From Paractinoplanes maris (lineage in GTDB: Bacteria; Actinomycetota; Actinomycetes; Mycobacteriales; Micromonosporaceae), in contig NZ_JALPVL010000001.1 in the NCBI RefSeq assembly GCF_023544465.1, positions 620,001 through 684,000 on the forward strand: a DNA stretch of 64,000 nucleotides. The letters are read 5' to 3'. The notes beneath the pieces are model-generated. The model saw only the letters and a program-made list of their open reading frames with translations. It had not been told where the DNA came from and ran no database searches. Of the stretch, positions 36,046 to 45,382 are shown in pieces (the first letter of the stretch is position 1; each line of letters starts with the position of its first letter). Made by a program: the position numbers and the translations under genes.

Positions 36046-36852
36046 GTGGCACAGACTCCGCGTCCGACCCATCCGCTGAGCATCGACGAGGCATGGGCCT
36101 TCACCGCCGGCAACGCCTCGGCGACCACCTTCTTCTTCGACTTCGACGGCGTGCTCTCACCCGTCACCGACGACCCCGACGCCTCGCAACCGGTGCCGGC
36201 CGTCCTCGGGGTACTGGAAAGGCTCGCCGAGTCGGTCCAGCGGGTGGCCATCGTGTCGGCCCGGCCGGTCAGCTTCCTGCGCTCGCGCTTCTCCTCGCTC
36301 GAGCGGGTCGACCTCTACGGTCTCTACGGCCTCGAGGTCTGGCACGAGGGCGAGGTCGTCACCAACCCGGCCGCCGAGCCGTGGGTGCCGACGATGGCCG
36401 AGCTGGCCGAGCGGGCCAAGGCCGAGCTGCCCGCGTCGACGCTGGTCGAATACAAGCGTCTTTCGGTGGCCCTGCACTACCGCACCGCCCCGCACGAGGC
36501 GCCTGCGGTCGAGCGCTGGGGTCACGAGCAGGCCGAGCAGCTCGGTCTGCGCATCCAGGCGGGCCGCATGGTGGTCGAGCTCAAGCCGCCGGTCGACCAG
36601 GACAAGGGCATGGTCATCACCGAGGGCGTCCGCGAGGCCGGCTGCGCGTGGTATTTCGGGGATGACATGTCCGACATCAAGGCGTTCGACGCGTTGCGGG
36701 CCCGCGAGGCCGTCGACCCGTCGTTCTTCGGTGTCGCGGTCGCCGTGGCCAACCCCGAGACGGGGGCCGAGGTGTCCAGCGCGGCCGACCTCACCCTCGA
36801 GTCGCCCGACGCCGTCGCCGCGTTCCTGACCGACGGGCTCACCAGGTTTTAG
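36046..36852 (+). CDS. otsB: Trehalose-6-phosphate phosphatase
   Basis: A 268-residue HAD-superfamily phosphatase. The nucleophile motif is FFFDFDGVLSPVTD (near residue 30) with VSARPVSFLR as motif II, ELKPPVDQDKG as motif III and YFGDDMSD as motif IV. It would release trehalose from trehalose 6-phosphate; no otsA lies in the window. TAATCT ends six bases before the GTG, so the transcript is probably leaderless. Its stop overlaps that of the convergent prenyl transferase (TTAG). Confidence 0.92.
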   Translation: MAQTPRPTHPLSIDEAWAFTAGNASATTFFFDFDGVLSPVTDDPDASQPVPAVLGVLERLAESVQRVAIVSARPVSFLRSRFSSLERVDLYGLYGLEVWHEGEVVTNPAAEPWVPTMAELAERAKAELPASTLVEYKRLSVALHYRTAPHEAPAVERWGHEQAEQLGLRIQAGRMVVELKPPVDQDKGMVITEGVREAGCAWYFGDDMSDIKAFDALRAREAVDPSFFGVAVAVANPETGAEVSSAADLTLESPDAVAAFLTDGLTRF

Positions 36853-37631
36853 GCGCCGTATCGGCGCTGGCGGCTTCCGTAGGAGCGGAGGGCGCGCAGG
36901 AAGTCGATACGGCGGAAGTCGGGCCAGTTGGCGTCGTGGAAATAGAACTCCGAGTGCGCCGACTGCCACAGCAGGAACCCGGAGAGGCGCTGCTCCCCGC
37001 TGGTCCGGATGACCAGGTCGGGATCGGGCTGACCGCGGGTGTAGAGGTGCTCGGCGATGTGCTCGACGTCGAGGATCTCGGCCATCTCCTCGATCGTGCG
37101 CCCGGCCGCGGCCTGCTCGTGCAGCAGGGAGCGCACCGCGTCGGCGATCTCGCGCCGGCCGCCGTAACCGACGGCCATGTTGACCTCGACGCCGATCGTG
37201 CGGTTGCGGGTCTTCTCCTGCGCGGCTTTGAGGGTCGCGGCGGTCGCGGCGGGCAGCACGTCGAGCGCGCCGACCATGCGCAGCCGCCACGGGTTGCCGT
37301 CCTCGGCCAGCTCGGTCGCCAGATCTTCGATGATCTTGACCAGCGGGTCGAGCTCGGCCGACGGGCGGCGCAGGTTGTCGGTGGCCAGCAGATAGAGCGT
37401 GACGTGCTTGATGCCGGCCTGGTCACACCAGCCGAGCAGCTCCTTGATGCGGGCGGCGCCGACACGATGACCGTCGTTCGGGTCGACGAAGCCCATCTCG
37501 CGGGCCCAGCGGCGGTTGCCGTCGCACATGACGCCGACGTGCTGGGGCACGGGTTTGCCGGCCAGCTTGCCGGCCAGCCGACGTTCATACACGCGGTAGA
37601 ACGGAGTGGAGATCAACGACCGCAGACTCAT
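36849..37631 (-). CDS. uppS: Isoprenyl (Z-polyprenyl) transferase, short-chain type
   Basis: A 260-residue cis-prenyl transferase. The catalytic Asp is in VGVMCDGNRRWARE, followed by NDGHRVGAARI; substrate and magnesium residues lie in TRGQPDPDLVIRTSGEQRLS and FLLWQSAHSEFYF. The form CDGNRRWARE with DPNDGHRVGA is close to mycobacterial Rv1086, which makes Z,E-farnesyl diphosphate rather than undecaprenyl diphosphate, so a short product is likely. It depends on IPP from the ispH pathway. TAGGGT lies eight bases before the ATG. Confidence 0.93.
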   Translation of the reverse strand: MSLRSLISTPFYRVYERRLAGKLAGKPVPQHVGVMCDGNRRWAREMGFVDPNDGHRVGAARIKELLGWCDQAGIKHVTLYLLATDNLRRPSAELDPLVKIIEDLATELAEDGNPWRLRMVGALDVLPAATAATLKAAQEKTRNRTIGVEVNMAVGYGGRREIADAVRSLLHEQAAAGRTIEEMAEILDVEHIAEHLYTRGQPDPDLVIRTSGEQRLSGFLLWQSAHSEFYFHDANWPDFRRIDFLRALRSYGSRQRRYGA

Positions 37632-37663
37632 CGCTTGAAACCCTAGCCCTCATCGGTAGCGAC

Positions 37664-38800
37664 TCAAGGGGCGGCCGGGTGACGCCGGCCCAACCGGGAG
37701 GCGATGCGTCCGATCGTGCGAAGGTCGAAAACCCCGTCACCGAGGCCGAGGTCCACCATCCGGTCGAAGACCTCCGCGTCTCGGGCAGCCGCGCTCACCG
37801 CGGCGTCGACCACCGACGACCGGCGGGTGAGCCGGGCCGCGAAGCCGGAATGCCGCAGGTGACGGCCGAGCCGGTGACCAAGCGCACGCCCGTAACGCTG
37901 GGCGACCCCCGACGGCCCGGCCGCGGCCGCCGCACCGGCCAGCGCCCCGGAGAGAACGGCATAGAAGATGCCCTCCCCGGTGAACGGGTTGATCAGCGAG
38001 AGGGCGTCGCCGGCGAGCAGCACCCGGCCGCGCGCGGGGGGCGGGCGACGGGTCGACAACGGCAGGTGGTGCCCGCGAACGCCGGTCGGCTCGCTGCCGG
38101 GCAGCAGGTGGCTGAGGCGTTCCAGGAGGTACGCCCGGGAGAGCGGCGCCCCGCGCAGGACCTCGCCGTAACCGATGTTGGCGGTGCCGTCGCCCAGCGG
38201 GAACTCCCACGCGTACGCCGGCCAGCGCTGCCGGGTCGTGACGATGATCTGCTCGTTCGTGTTGGTGGTCGGCGCGTACCCACGGATCGCGACCGCGAGG
38301 TGACCGGGCGGATTCACCGGGAAGCCGAGCGCACGACGCACCACCGACCCCGCGCCGTCGGCCCCGATGAGCACACCGGCTCGAAACCGCGAGTCGATCA
38401 TGATGCCGTCTCCGGTCGCGCGAACTGACCGTACGGTGTGCCGGCGCAGCTCCGCGCCGGCCTCGACCGCCGCCCGCACCAGCCGCTCGTCGAACACCCG
38501 CCGCGGCACGGTGTAGGCCGCGCGCGGCAGCGGCCGCGCGACCGCCGAACCGCCCGGCCCGACCAGCCGCAGCCGCTCGATCGCCGGATAGCCGTCGGTG
38601 ACCCCGCGCACGCCGAGTCCACTCAGGACGGCGATGGCCTCGGCCGCGATGCCGTCGCCACAGACCTTGTCGCGCGGGAAATCGGCCCGATCGAGCAGCA
38701 GGACGCTCTTGCCGGCGCGGCCGGCCGCCAGGGCCGCCGCCAGGGCCGCCGCCGAGCCCGCCGGCCCCGCGCCGACGATCGCCACATCAAAATTTCGCAA
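37664..38800 (-). CDS. Geranylgeranyl reductase-family FAD oxidoreductase
   Basis: A 378-residue flavoprotein. The dinucleotide-binding motif VAIVGAGPAGSAAALAAA is at the N-terminus, KVCGDGIAAEAIAVL is typical of geranylgeranyl reductases, and GVLIGADGAGSVVRRAL plus LLAGDALSLINPFTGEGI give the remaining FAD contacts. It probably reduces polyprenyl or quinone side chains. The adjacent prenyl transferase in the same orientation supports an isoprenoid role. The start is TTG with GAGG upstream. A short 12-bp duplication lengthens the first helix (AAALAAALAAG). Confidence 0.88.
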   Translation of the reverse strand: MRNFDVAIVGAGPAGSAAALAAALAAGRAGKSVLLLDRADFPRDKVCGDGIAAEAIAVLSGLGVRGVTDGYPAIERLRLVGPGGSAVARPLPRAAYTVPRRVFDERLVRAAVEAGAELRRHTVRSVRATGDGIMIDSRFRAGVLIGADGAGSVVRRALGFPVNPPGHLAVAIRGYAPTTNTNEQIIVTTRQRWPAYAWEFPLGDGTANIGYGEVLRGAPLSRAYLLERLSHLLPGSEPTGVRGHHLPLSTRRPPPARGRVLLAGDALSLINPFTGEGIFYAVLSGALAGAAAAAGPSGVAQRYGRALGHRLGRHLRHSGFAARLTRRSSVVDAAVSAAARDAEVFDRMVDLGLGDGVFDLRTIGRIASRLGRRHPAAP

Positions 38801-38961
38801 GCCGTGCCTCGCCCGCCATCCCTAACCCCCACCCGCCTCGGGGGGATCGGATTTGAACTTACGCGCTGTCAAGGCCAGGGAGCCGAGTTGTCCACAGGGA
38901 GCCCGCCGCGACCTCCGCCATCCACAGCCCGGGGACCGGAGTGGATCCCGCGCGATCGATT

Positions 38962-39843
38962 TCACGCGGCGCCGGCCGGTCGCGCCAGATCGTCCGCCGC
39001 TTCCCCCAGGCGGACGTCGAGCCGGCCTGCCCGATGCAGCGCGTACCAGGTCAGCCCGGCCGCGGCCACCAGCGGGGCACCGTCGCGGATCAGCCCGTCG
39101 ACGCCCAGCAGGAAGTAGCACAGCGGCAGGTCCCAGGCCAGGACGAACAGGGTGAGCCAGCCCAGATAGCGCCGCGCCCCCGCCTTGCCGCGGAGCAGGA
39201 AGAACGTGCCCAGCAGCACCGCGTAGCTGACCCCGATGCCCAGCGCCAGCCAGACCAGCACCGCGAGCAGCCACTCCGGACGGTCCCGCAGCTCACCGAA
39301 CGCGATCAGGCACGGCACGAGCATCAGCGGGCTGTAGGTGAACGCCGCGATGCGGGCCGTCAGCAGCCAGCCCGTCACCGGTGCCCGACGGGGCGCCGCC
39401 TCCTGCAACCGCACGCCCTCACGGGTGAACACGAGACGCTGGGGATGGCGGACCAGACGTTCCCGGACCACCGGATGCCGGTAGAGCATCACGACCACGG
39501 CGACACACAGGAGGAGCAGCACCGCGAAGCCCAGCACACCGGGCAGGACCGGCAGCCCGGACCGGGGGACGATCAGGCGCCCGACGGCGAAGATCGTGGT
39601 GACGGCGAGGATCAGGCCCAGCGGCCGGGCGACGGCCCGGTCGCGGCGCACCTGCCGGATGAGGATCAGCCAGCCCACCGTACGCAGCAACGCCCACCCG
39701 GTGCGCACCGCCAGCCCGAAACCGTGCTCCGGCGCGTACCAGTAGTTGAGGACCTCGACCACGACGGTCGCCGCGGCCGTGGCAACCAGCAGGGCGGTCA
39801 GCGCGCGCAGAGCGCGCGGCCGCACCGTTTCGTCAGTTGCCAC
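38962..39843 (-). CDS. Multi-pass membrane protein of unknown function
   Basis: A 293-residue integral membrane protein with roughly seven hydrophobic helices, separated by Arg-rich cytoplasmic loops (IRQVRRDRAVARP and RHPVVRERLVRHPQRLV). No conserved catalytic motif is visible. GTG start; an AACGCT six bases upstream is a weak −10 candidate. It lies between the reductase and pckG genes on the same strand, with gaps on both sides, so it is probably its own transcription unit. Confidence 0.72.
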   Translation of the reverse strand: MATDETVRPRALRALTALLVATAAATVVVEVLNYWYAPEHGFGLAVRTGWALLRTVGWLILIRQVRRDRAVARPLGLILAVTTIFAVGRLIVPRSGLPVLPGVLGFAVLLLLCVAVVVMLYRHPVVRERLVRHPQRLVFTREGVRLQEAAPRRAPVTGWLLTARIAAFTYSPLMLVPCLIAFGELRDRPEWLLAVLVWLALGIGVSYAVLLGTFFLLRGKAGARRYLGWLTLFVLAWDLPLCYFLLGVDGLIRDGAPLVAAAGLTWYALHRAGRLDVRLGEAADDLARPAGAA

Positions 39844-39873
39844 GGCCGGAGCGTTACCCGGTCCGGCGGTGTC

Positions 39874-41673
39874 CTACGCGCTCAGGCGGGCCTTCAGCGC
39901 GTCCAGCTCGGACCAGAGGACGGCCGGCAGCTTGTCGCCGAACTTCGTGAACCACTCGGTGATCTGCGGAATCTCGGCCAGCCACTCGTCCCGGTCGACG
40001 CGCAGCACGGCTTCCAGGTCGGCGTCGTCCAGGTCGAGACCCGTACGGTCGATGGCCGCCACCGTCGGCACGTGGCCGATCGCGGTCTCGACCGCCTCGC
40101 CCCGGCCGTCCAGCCGCTCGACGATCCACTTCAGGACCCGGCTGTTCTCGCCGAAGCCGGGCCAGAGGAACCCGCCGTCCTCGTCGCGGCGGAACCAGTT
40201 GACGTAGAAGATCTTGGGCAGCTGGGCCGCGTCGCCCGGCGCGCCCTTGGCCATGTCGATCCAGTGCTGGAAGTAGTCGCCGGCGTGGTAGCCGATGAAC
40301 GGCAGCATGGCCATCGGGTCGCGGCGGACGACACCGACCTGTCCGACCGCGGCCGCCGTCGTCTCGCTGGAGAGCGTCGCACCCAGGTAGACGCCGTGCA
40401 CCCAATCCCGGGCCTCGGCGACCAGCGGGATCGTCGTCTTGCGGCGGCCGCCGAACAGGATCGCGTCGATCGGCACGCCCCGGGGGTCGTGGTATTCGTC
40501 GGCGAGGATCGGGCACTGCTCGATGGGGGTGCAGAAACGGCTGTTGGGGTGGCTCGACGGCGTCGGTGAGTCGGGGGTCCAGTCCTCGCCGCGCCAGGAA
40601 CGCAGGTGCGCCGGGGGCCGTCCCATGCCCTCCCACCAGATGTCCCCGTCGTCGGTCAGGGCGACATTGGTGAAGACCGAGTTGCCGCGGGCCAGGGTGC
40701 GCATCGCGTTGGGGTTGGTGTGGAAGTCGGTGCCGGGGGCGACGCCGAACAGCCCGTACTCGGGGTTGGTGGCCCAGAGCCGGCCATCCTCGCCGAAGCG
40801 CATCCAGGCGATGTCGTCGCCGACGGTCTCGACCTTCCAGCCGGGGATGGTGGGCTCAAGCATCGCCAGGTTGGTCTTGCCGCAGGCCGACGGGAACGCA
40901 CCGGCGATATAGCGGACCTGCCCCTCGGGCGAGGTCAGCTTCATGATCAGCATGTGCTCGGCCAGCCAGCCCTCGTCGCGGGCGGCCACGCTGGCGATCC
41001 GCAGCGCGTAACACTTCTTGCCGAGCAGCGAGTTGCCCCCGTACCCGGAGCCGAACGACCAGATCTCCCGGGTCTCGGGGAAGTGCGAGATGTACTTGGT
41101 CTCGTTGCACGGCCAGGCCACGTCCTCCTGACCCGGCTCGAGCGGCGCGCCCACCGAGTGCAGCGCGGGCACAAAATCGGCGTCCTCGCCCATCGCCTCG
41201 AGCACCGCCGTGCCCATCCGGGTCATGATCCGCATGCTCGCCACGACATAGGGACTGTCCGTGAGCTCCACGCCGAACATGGGTTGCTCGGCGTCGAGCG
41301 GGCCCATGCAGAACGGCACCACGTACATCGTCCGGCCGCGCATGCATCCCCGGTAGAGCCCGGTCATCACCGATCTCATCTCGGCCGGGTCCGTCCAGTT
41401 GTTGGTCGGGCCGGCGTCGGCCTCGTCGACCGAGCAGATGAACGTGCGCTCCTCGACCCGGGCCACGTCGCCGGGGTCGGTGCGGGCCCAGAAGGAGTTC
41501 GGCTTCTTGGCGGGGTCCAGGCGGACCAGGGCGCCCGACTCGACCAGCGTGTCGGTGATCGCCGACCACTCCTCGTCGGAGCCGTCGCACCACACGATGC
41601 GGTCGGGGGTGGTCAGGGCGGCCACTTCGTCGATCCAGGCGGCCAGGCGGGCGTGTTTCAGGGGCTGGCTCAA
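39874..41673 (-). CDS. pckG: Phosphoenolpyruvate carboxykinase (GTP)
   Basis: A 599-residue GTP-dependent PEP carboxykinase of normal length. The kinase-1a loop is [16 protein letters not shown] with the invariant Cys and Lys, the oxaloacetate-binding loop [16 protein letters not shown], the metal-binding [13 protein letters not shown], and the nucleotide part [12 protein letters not shown]. It makes PEP from oxaloacetate for gluconeogenesis. The start is TTG at 41673 with AAGGAGA six bases ahead. A CATTG-AC-CAATG dyad just upstream may regulate it. Confidence 0.97.
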   Translation of the reverse strand: MSQPLKHARLAAWIDEVAALTTPDRIVWCDGSDEEWSAITDTLVESGALVRLDPAKKPNSFWARTDPGDVARVEERTFICSVDEADAGPTNNWTDPAEMRSVMTGLYRGCMRGRTMYVVPFCMGPLDAEQPMFGVELTDSPYVVASMRIMTRMGTAVLEAMGEDADFVPALHSVGAPLEPGQEDVAWPCNETKYISHFPETREIWSFGSGYGGNSLLGKKCYALRIASVAARDEGWLAEHMLIMKLTSPEGQVRYIAGAFPSACGKTNLAMLEPTIPGWKVETVGDDIAWMRFGEDGRLWATNPEYGLFGVAPGTDFHTNPNAMRTLARGNSVFTNVALTDDGDIWWEGMGRPPAHLRSWRGEDWTPDSPTPSSHPNSRFCTPIEQCPILADEYHDPRGVPIDAILFGGRRKTTIPLVAEARDWVHGVYLGATLSSETTAAAVGQVGVVRRDPMAMLPFIGYHAGDYFQHWIDMAKGAPGDAAQLPKIFYVNWFRRDEDGGFLWPGFGENSRVLKWIVERLDGRGEAVETAIGHVPTVAAIDRTGLDLDDADLEAVLRVDRDEWLAEIPQITEWFTKFGDKLPAVLWSELDALKARLSA

Positions 41674-41983
41674 GACGTTCTCCTTCGGTCGGCATTGACC
41701 AATGACCACAGGGGCCGGTGGCGCCGGCCCGGGGTCCTGGGGAAGTTGGCTCAGCCTAAGCTGCGGACACGGTGAGTTCATCGGCCGTTGCTGTGGATAA
41801 CCGCACAATCCTCGGCCCAGATGCTCGTACGCGATCGATCCTTCACCGAAGGGTGCAGATCCGCGCAGCATCACCGGAACGCCCAGGCACGCCCGCCCCG
41901 AGGTCGACTTTCACAAAAGGTGCGTAAGCGCCTAAGCTGGTTTGTATCGGGCTTTCCTCTTACTCCCGCCGCAGGAGGCAGGA
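41674..41983. other. Divergent non-coding region, pckG / ECF sigma
   Basis: 310 bases with no credible gene. From left to right: the pckG Shine-Dalgarno; a CATTG-AC-CAATG palindrome (41693-41704), possibly a pckG operator; a GGGCCGG-N5-CCGGCCC hairpin (41712-41730); a perfect reverse DnaA box TTATCCACA (41792-41800); and the sigma gene Shine-Dalgarno GCAGGAGG (41971-41978). No clear −35/−10 pair was found for either gene. Confidence 0.6.
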
Positions 41984-42760
41984 ATGACGATCCCGGGCAG
42001 TCCGCCGGACGGCAGTCCCGACCCGCCGGACACCGACCTGCTGGCCGCCGTCCGGGCGGGGGACACCGCGGCGTACGGGACGCTCTACGAACGGCACCGG
42101 GCGGCCGCCCGCCAGCTGGCATGGGGGCTGACCAGTGACCCGGCCGACGTCGACGACCTGGTGGCCGAGACGTTCGCCAAGGTGTTCGCCTCGTTGCGGG
42201 CCGGCCGGGGCCCCCTGGTCGCCTTTCGTGCCTACCTGCACACGACCATGCGGCACGTCTGCTACCACCGGGCGCGGCGCGACCGCCGCCTGGAGTTCAC
42301 CGACGACCTGACCCGGTACGACGAGGGCCAGCCGTACACCGACCCGGCGCTCGACCGGCTGGAGCGCTCGTACGCCGCGGCCGCCTTCCGGCAGCTGCCC
42401 GAGCGGTGGCGGGACGTGCTCTGGCAGACCGCCGTCGAGGGGAACAGCCCGGCCGAGGTGGCCGGGATGCTGGGCATGACCCCCAACGCGGTGGCCGTGC
42501 TGGCCCACCGCGCCCGGGAGGGCCTGCGCAGCCTGTACCTGCAACAGCACGTGGCGACCGCCGATCACCCGGAGTGCCGGTGGGCCGGTGACCGGCTCGG
42601 CGTCCACCTGCGGGGCCGGCTCGCACCCCGGGACGGCAACCGGATGCGTGCCCATCTGGGCTGGTGTGCCGAATGCCGGAAGAGAGTGGCCGAGATTGCC
42701 GAGATCAGTGAGATCAACCCACCGTATCGACAGCGTCACCATGCGGGATCCAGCGGTTAA
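41984..42760 (+). CDS. ECF sigma factor with fused C-terminal zinc motif
   Basis: A 258-residue sigma-70 family protein. Region 2 is LTSDPADVDDLVAETFAKVF and region 4 is RQLPERWRDVLWQTAVEGNS with PAEVAGMLGMTPNAVAVLAHR. An extra 80 residues end in LRAHLGWCAECRKRV, an H-x3-C-x2-C arrangement like the zinc-binding anti-sigma domain, with a further His/Cys in DHPECRW. No separate anti-sigma gene follows. GCAGGAGG precedes the ATG. It is likely an ECF factor carrying its own inhibitory or sensory zinc module. Confidence 0.88.
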   Translation: MTIPGSPPDGSPDPPDTDLLAAVRAGDTAAYGTLYERHRAAARQLAWGLTSDPADVDDLVAETFAKVFASLRAGRGPLVAFRAYLHTTMRHVCYHRARRDRRLEFTDDLTRYDEGQPYTDPALDRLERSYAAAAFRQLPERWRDVLWQTAVEGNSPAEVAGMLGMTPNAVAVLAHRAREGLRSLYLQQHVATADHPECRWAGDRLGVHLRGRLAPRDGNRMRAHLGWCAECRKRVAEIAEISEINPPYRQRHHAGSSG

Positions 42761-42812
42761 GACTCGCCAACGAAAACAGCGGTCCGTGACTGCCCCCGGT
42801 ACTCTCGGGACC

Positions 42813-43367
42813 GTGCCCGACACCTCACCGCCGCAGCCCCCCGGCCTGCGCTCCCGGTTGAGGCTTCGCTACCAGGCACTCATCCGCGAGCTCGGGAAGT
42901 TCGGCACGGTGGGTGGCATCTCGTTCGCCATCGACGTCGTGATCTTCAACGTGCTGCTGCAGGCCGGCTTCGAGACGCTGATCGCCAAGACCATCTCCAC
43001 CGTGATCGCGACCACGTTCGCCTTCGCGGGCAACCGGTTCTGGACCTGGCGTGACCGTGCCCACACCAATATGGCCCGGCAGTACACGGTGTTCTTCGTG
43101 CTCAACGCCATCGGGCTGGGCATCGGCCTCGCCTGCCTGGCGATCAGTCACTACGGTCTGGGACAGCTCTCACCGGTCTTCCAGACCCAGCTCGCGGACA
43201 ACATCTCGGGCCAGCTGGTCGGCACCGCGGCCGGCTCGCTGTTCCGTTTCTGGTCGTATCGCCGGTTCGTCTTCCCGGCCGCGACCCCGCCGGGCACGCC
43301 ACCACGACAGGAGTCCCGAGCGGCGGGCACGACCCCACCGCCTTCGCCCGTTCGTGACACGGCGTAA
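42813..43367 (+). CDS. GtrA family membrane protein 1
   Basis: A 184-residue four-TM protein of the GtrA family: FGTVGGISFAIDVVIFNVLL, TFAFAGNRFWTWRDR, a third helix VLNAIGLGIGLACLAI and the closing SLFRFWSYRRFVF. GtrA proteins are thought to move polyprenyl-linked sugars across the membrane for cell-wall or glycolipid synthesis. The GTG at 42813 has TACTCT seven bases upstream. Another GtrA gene follows at once, so the pair may form a heteromer. Confidence 0.92.
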   Translation: MPDTSPPQPPGLRSRLRLRYQALIRELGKFGTVGGISFAIDVVIFNVLLQAGFETLIAKTISTVIATTFAFAGNRFWTWRDRAHTNMARQYTVFFVLNAIGLGIGLACLAISHYGLGQLSPVFQTQLADNISGQLVGTAAGSLFRFWSYRRFVFPAATPPGTPPRQESRAAGTTPPPSPVRDTA

Positions 43368-43395
43368 CCCGCCCCCTCTCCCGTAAGGTTGACCA

Positions 43396-43938
43396 ATGCC
43401 CTCAGCTCGTGCGCTGACGGAACACTTGCGCCGTCTTGCCCCCGAAGTGCTGGCGTTCGGCGTCATCGGTGCCGGAAACACGCTGCTCTACCTGGTGATC
43501 ACGTGGGTCGCGCTGCCGATCGGCGCCGTCAAGGCCTCCGTCATCGCCACTGTGGTGACGACCACGCTGGCCTACATCGCCAACCGGTACTGGACCTACC
43601 GCAACCACAGCCGGACGGCGCTGCGCCGGGAGTACACGCTGTTCTTCGGCTTCAACCTGATCGGCATGGTCATCCAGTCCGGGTCGATCGCCATCGGCAA
43701 GTACGGCTTCGGGCTGACCGAGGCGGACGACGCGCACGCGTTCATGGCCGTCACCGCGATCGGCATCGTGGTCGCCACGGTGTTCCGCTTCTGGGCCTAC
43801 CGCACCTTCGTCTTCCTCAAGCCGCCGGTCGACGGTCACGAGTCCGATCTCACCGAGCTCGACGCGGTGGCCGGCCTGGCCGAGCTGAGCGCCGAGGACG
43901 AGCCGGGCAGTGTCGCGCAGCTCGACGCCCGGCGCTAG
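43396..43938 (+). CDS. GtrA family membrane protein 2
   Basis: A 180-residue paralogue of the preceding gene with the same four helices: FGVIGAGNTLLYLVITWVAL, LAYIANRYWTYRNH, FFGFNLIGMVIQSGSIAI and VFRFWAYRTFVF. The tail is acidic. TAAGGT lies six bases before the ATG. Its stop overlaps the convergent PH-domain gene by four bases. The role in sugar-lipid translocation is inferred from the family. Confidence 0.92.
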   Translation: MPSARALTEHLRRLAPEVLAFGVIGAGNTLLYLVITWVALPIGAVKASVIATVVTTTLAYIANRYWTYRNHSRTALRREYTLFFGFNLIGMVIQSGSIAIGKYGFGLTEADDAHAFMAVTAIGIVVATVFRFWAYRTFVFLKPPVDGHESDLTELDAVAGLAELSAEDEPGSVAQLDARR

Positions 43939-44501
43939 CGGCGCTGCTTCCGGAAAAGACCCTTTCGCTGTACGGGGATCTCGGGCTCGTCCTCGTCCTC
44001 GTCGTCGGGCCGCAGCAGGCGGTCCTGCTCGATCACCTCGTAGAGCAGCGTCTGCACCTGCTGAGCCCGGGGCACGGCGGTCAGCTGGACGGCCTGCTCA
44101 CCGATCGAGTCGATCTTGAGCGTGCCGGTGCCGAAGACGCGGTCGAGCACCGACTGGGTGACGACGTGGTCGTTGACGCGGTTGAGCGGCAGATCCCGCC
44201 GCTCCCGGGCGATCACGCCGTCCTGCAGCAGGATCCGCTCGTCGGTCAGCACCCAATGAGTGCACCGCCAGCTCACCAGCGGCGCCACGCCGTACCGCAC
44301 ACCCTGGTAGAGCATGATGGCGGCGATCACCAGGAAGGCGATGCGACCGCCCTCGGTGCTGGGGAGCATCACCCACGACCCGGCGATCACGACCACCGCG
44401 AGCAGCACCAGCAGGCCGGGTCGCAGGGCCGTCCGCCAGTGCGGACGCAGGTGGAGGACGAGTTCCTCCTGTTCGGCGAGGACTTCAGCGGGGAACGCCA
44501 C
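43935..44501 (-). CDS. PH domain-containing membrane protein (bPH2/YdbS-like)
   Basis: A 188-residue protein with two membrane helices (about 28-45 and 51-72) and a bacterial PH domain starting RCTHWVLTDERILLQDGVIA and continuing ERRDLPLNRVNDHVV, the signature of the YdbS/YdbT family. The tail is acidic then basic (DDEDEDEPEIPVQRKGLFRK). TACGCT ends six bases before the GTG at 44501 and overlaps the end of birA, so it has its own leaderless promoter although it follows birA on the same strand. Confidence 0.87.
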   Translation of the reverse strand: MAFPAEVLAEQEELVLHLRPHWRTALRPGLLVLLAVVVIAGSWVMLPSTEGGRIAFLVIAAIMLYQGVRYGVAPLVSWRCTHWVLTDERILLQDGVIARERRDLPLNRVNDHVVTQSVLDRVFGTGTLKIDSIGEQAVQLTAVPRAQQVQTLLYEVIEQDRLLRPDDEDEDEPEIPVQRKGLFRKQRR

Positions 44502-44505
44502 GCGG

Positions 44506-45357
44506 TCAGCGTACGTGCACCACGTCACCCGCCGAGACACGATGCTCGGCACCGTCCGCCGTCCGGACGACCAATTGGCCGGCTCCGTCCACCTCGGTCG
44601 CCTCACCGGTGAGCGTCTCGCCCGCCGGCAGCATCACCCGCACCTGCTGCCCGATGGTGGAGCAGCCCCGGCGGTAGGCGGCCAGCAGCCCGGACATCTC
44701 GGCGTCCCCGCCGGCCTCGCGCCAGCCCGCATACCAGGAGGCGAAGCCCCGCAGCAGCGCCCGCACCAGCGGGTCGCGGTCGGTCACGGCGGCGCCCGCG
44801 ACGCGCAGTGAGGTCGCGGGCAGGCCGGTGGTCTCGGGCAGCTCCTCGGAGCGGGTCGTCACGTTGAGCCCGATACCCACCACGACCGCGTCGCCGGACA
44901 CCTCGGCCAGGATGCCGGCGCACTTCCGCTCGCCCACCAGCAGATCATTCGGCCACTTCAGAGCGGCGTCGACCTCGGCCACGCGCTCGACCGCGCCCAG
45001 CAGCGCCACCCCGGCCAGCAGGGGCAGCCAGGCGAACGACGAGGGCGGCAAGGCGAGCCAGTCGCGCTCGCGGTCGGCCTGCCCCGGTCGCAACAGGACA
45101 CTCAGCGTGAGACCGGCCCGGGGCGGCGAGGTCCACCGGCGGTCACGCCGGCCGCGCCCGGCCGTCTGCTGCTCGGCCACCACGACCAGCCCCTCGGGCC
45201 GGCCCCGGGCGGCCGCGGCGGCCACGTCGGCGTTGGTGGAGGCGGTCTCGGCCACGACCTCGATGTGCGACCACAGGCTGCCCGGGGTGACCAGCGCGCG
45301 TTCGAGCGAGCGCGGGGACAGCGGAGGTCGGTCGAGATCGGTGAACGGCGAAGCCAT
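44506..45357 (-). CDS. birA: Biotin--[acetyl-CoA-carboxylase] ligase
   Basis: A 283-residue biotin protein ligase without the N-terminal DNA-binding domain of E. coli BirA. The biotinyl-AMP loop is QQTAGRGRRDRRWTSPP and the conserved ALKWPNDLLVGERKCAGIL follows; the C-terminal SH3-like domain is GETLTGEATEVDGAGQLVV. It biotinylates the AccA BCCP domain encoded at 60411. birA next to the carboxylase beta subunit is the conserved mycobacterial order. TACGCT lies six bases before the ATG. Confidence 0.95.
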   Translation of the reverse strand: MASPFTDLDRPPLSPRSLERALVTPGSLWSHIEVVAETASTNADVAAAAARGRPEGLVVVAEQQTAGRGRRDRRWTSPPRAGLTLSVLLRPGQADRERDWLALPPSSFAWLPLLAGVALLGAVERVAEVDAALKWPNDLLVGERKCAGILAEVSGDAVVVGIGLNVTTRSEELPETTGLPATSLRVAGAAVTDRDPLVRALLRGFASWYAGWREAGGDAEMSGLLAAYRRGCSTIGQQVRVMLPAGETLTGEATEVDGAGQLVVRTADGAEHRVSAGDVVHVR

Positions 45358-45382
45358 TGGCCGAGCGTAGCGGCCAGGGCGC

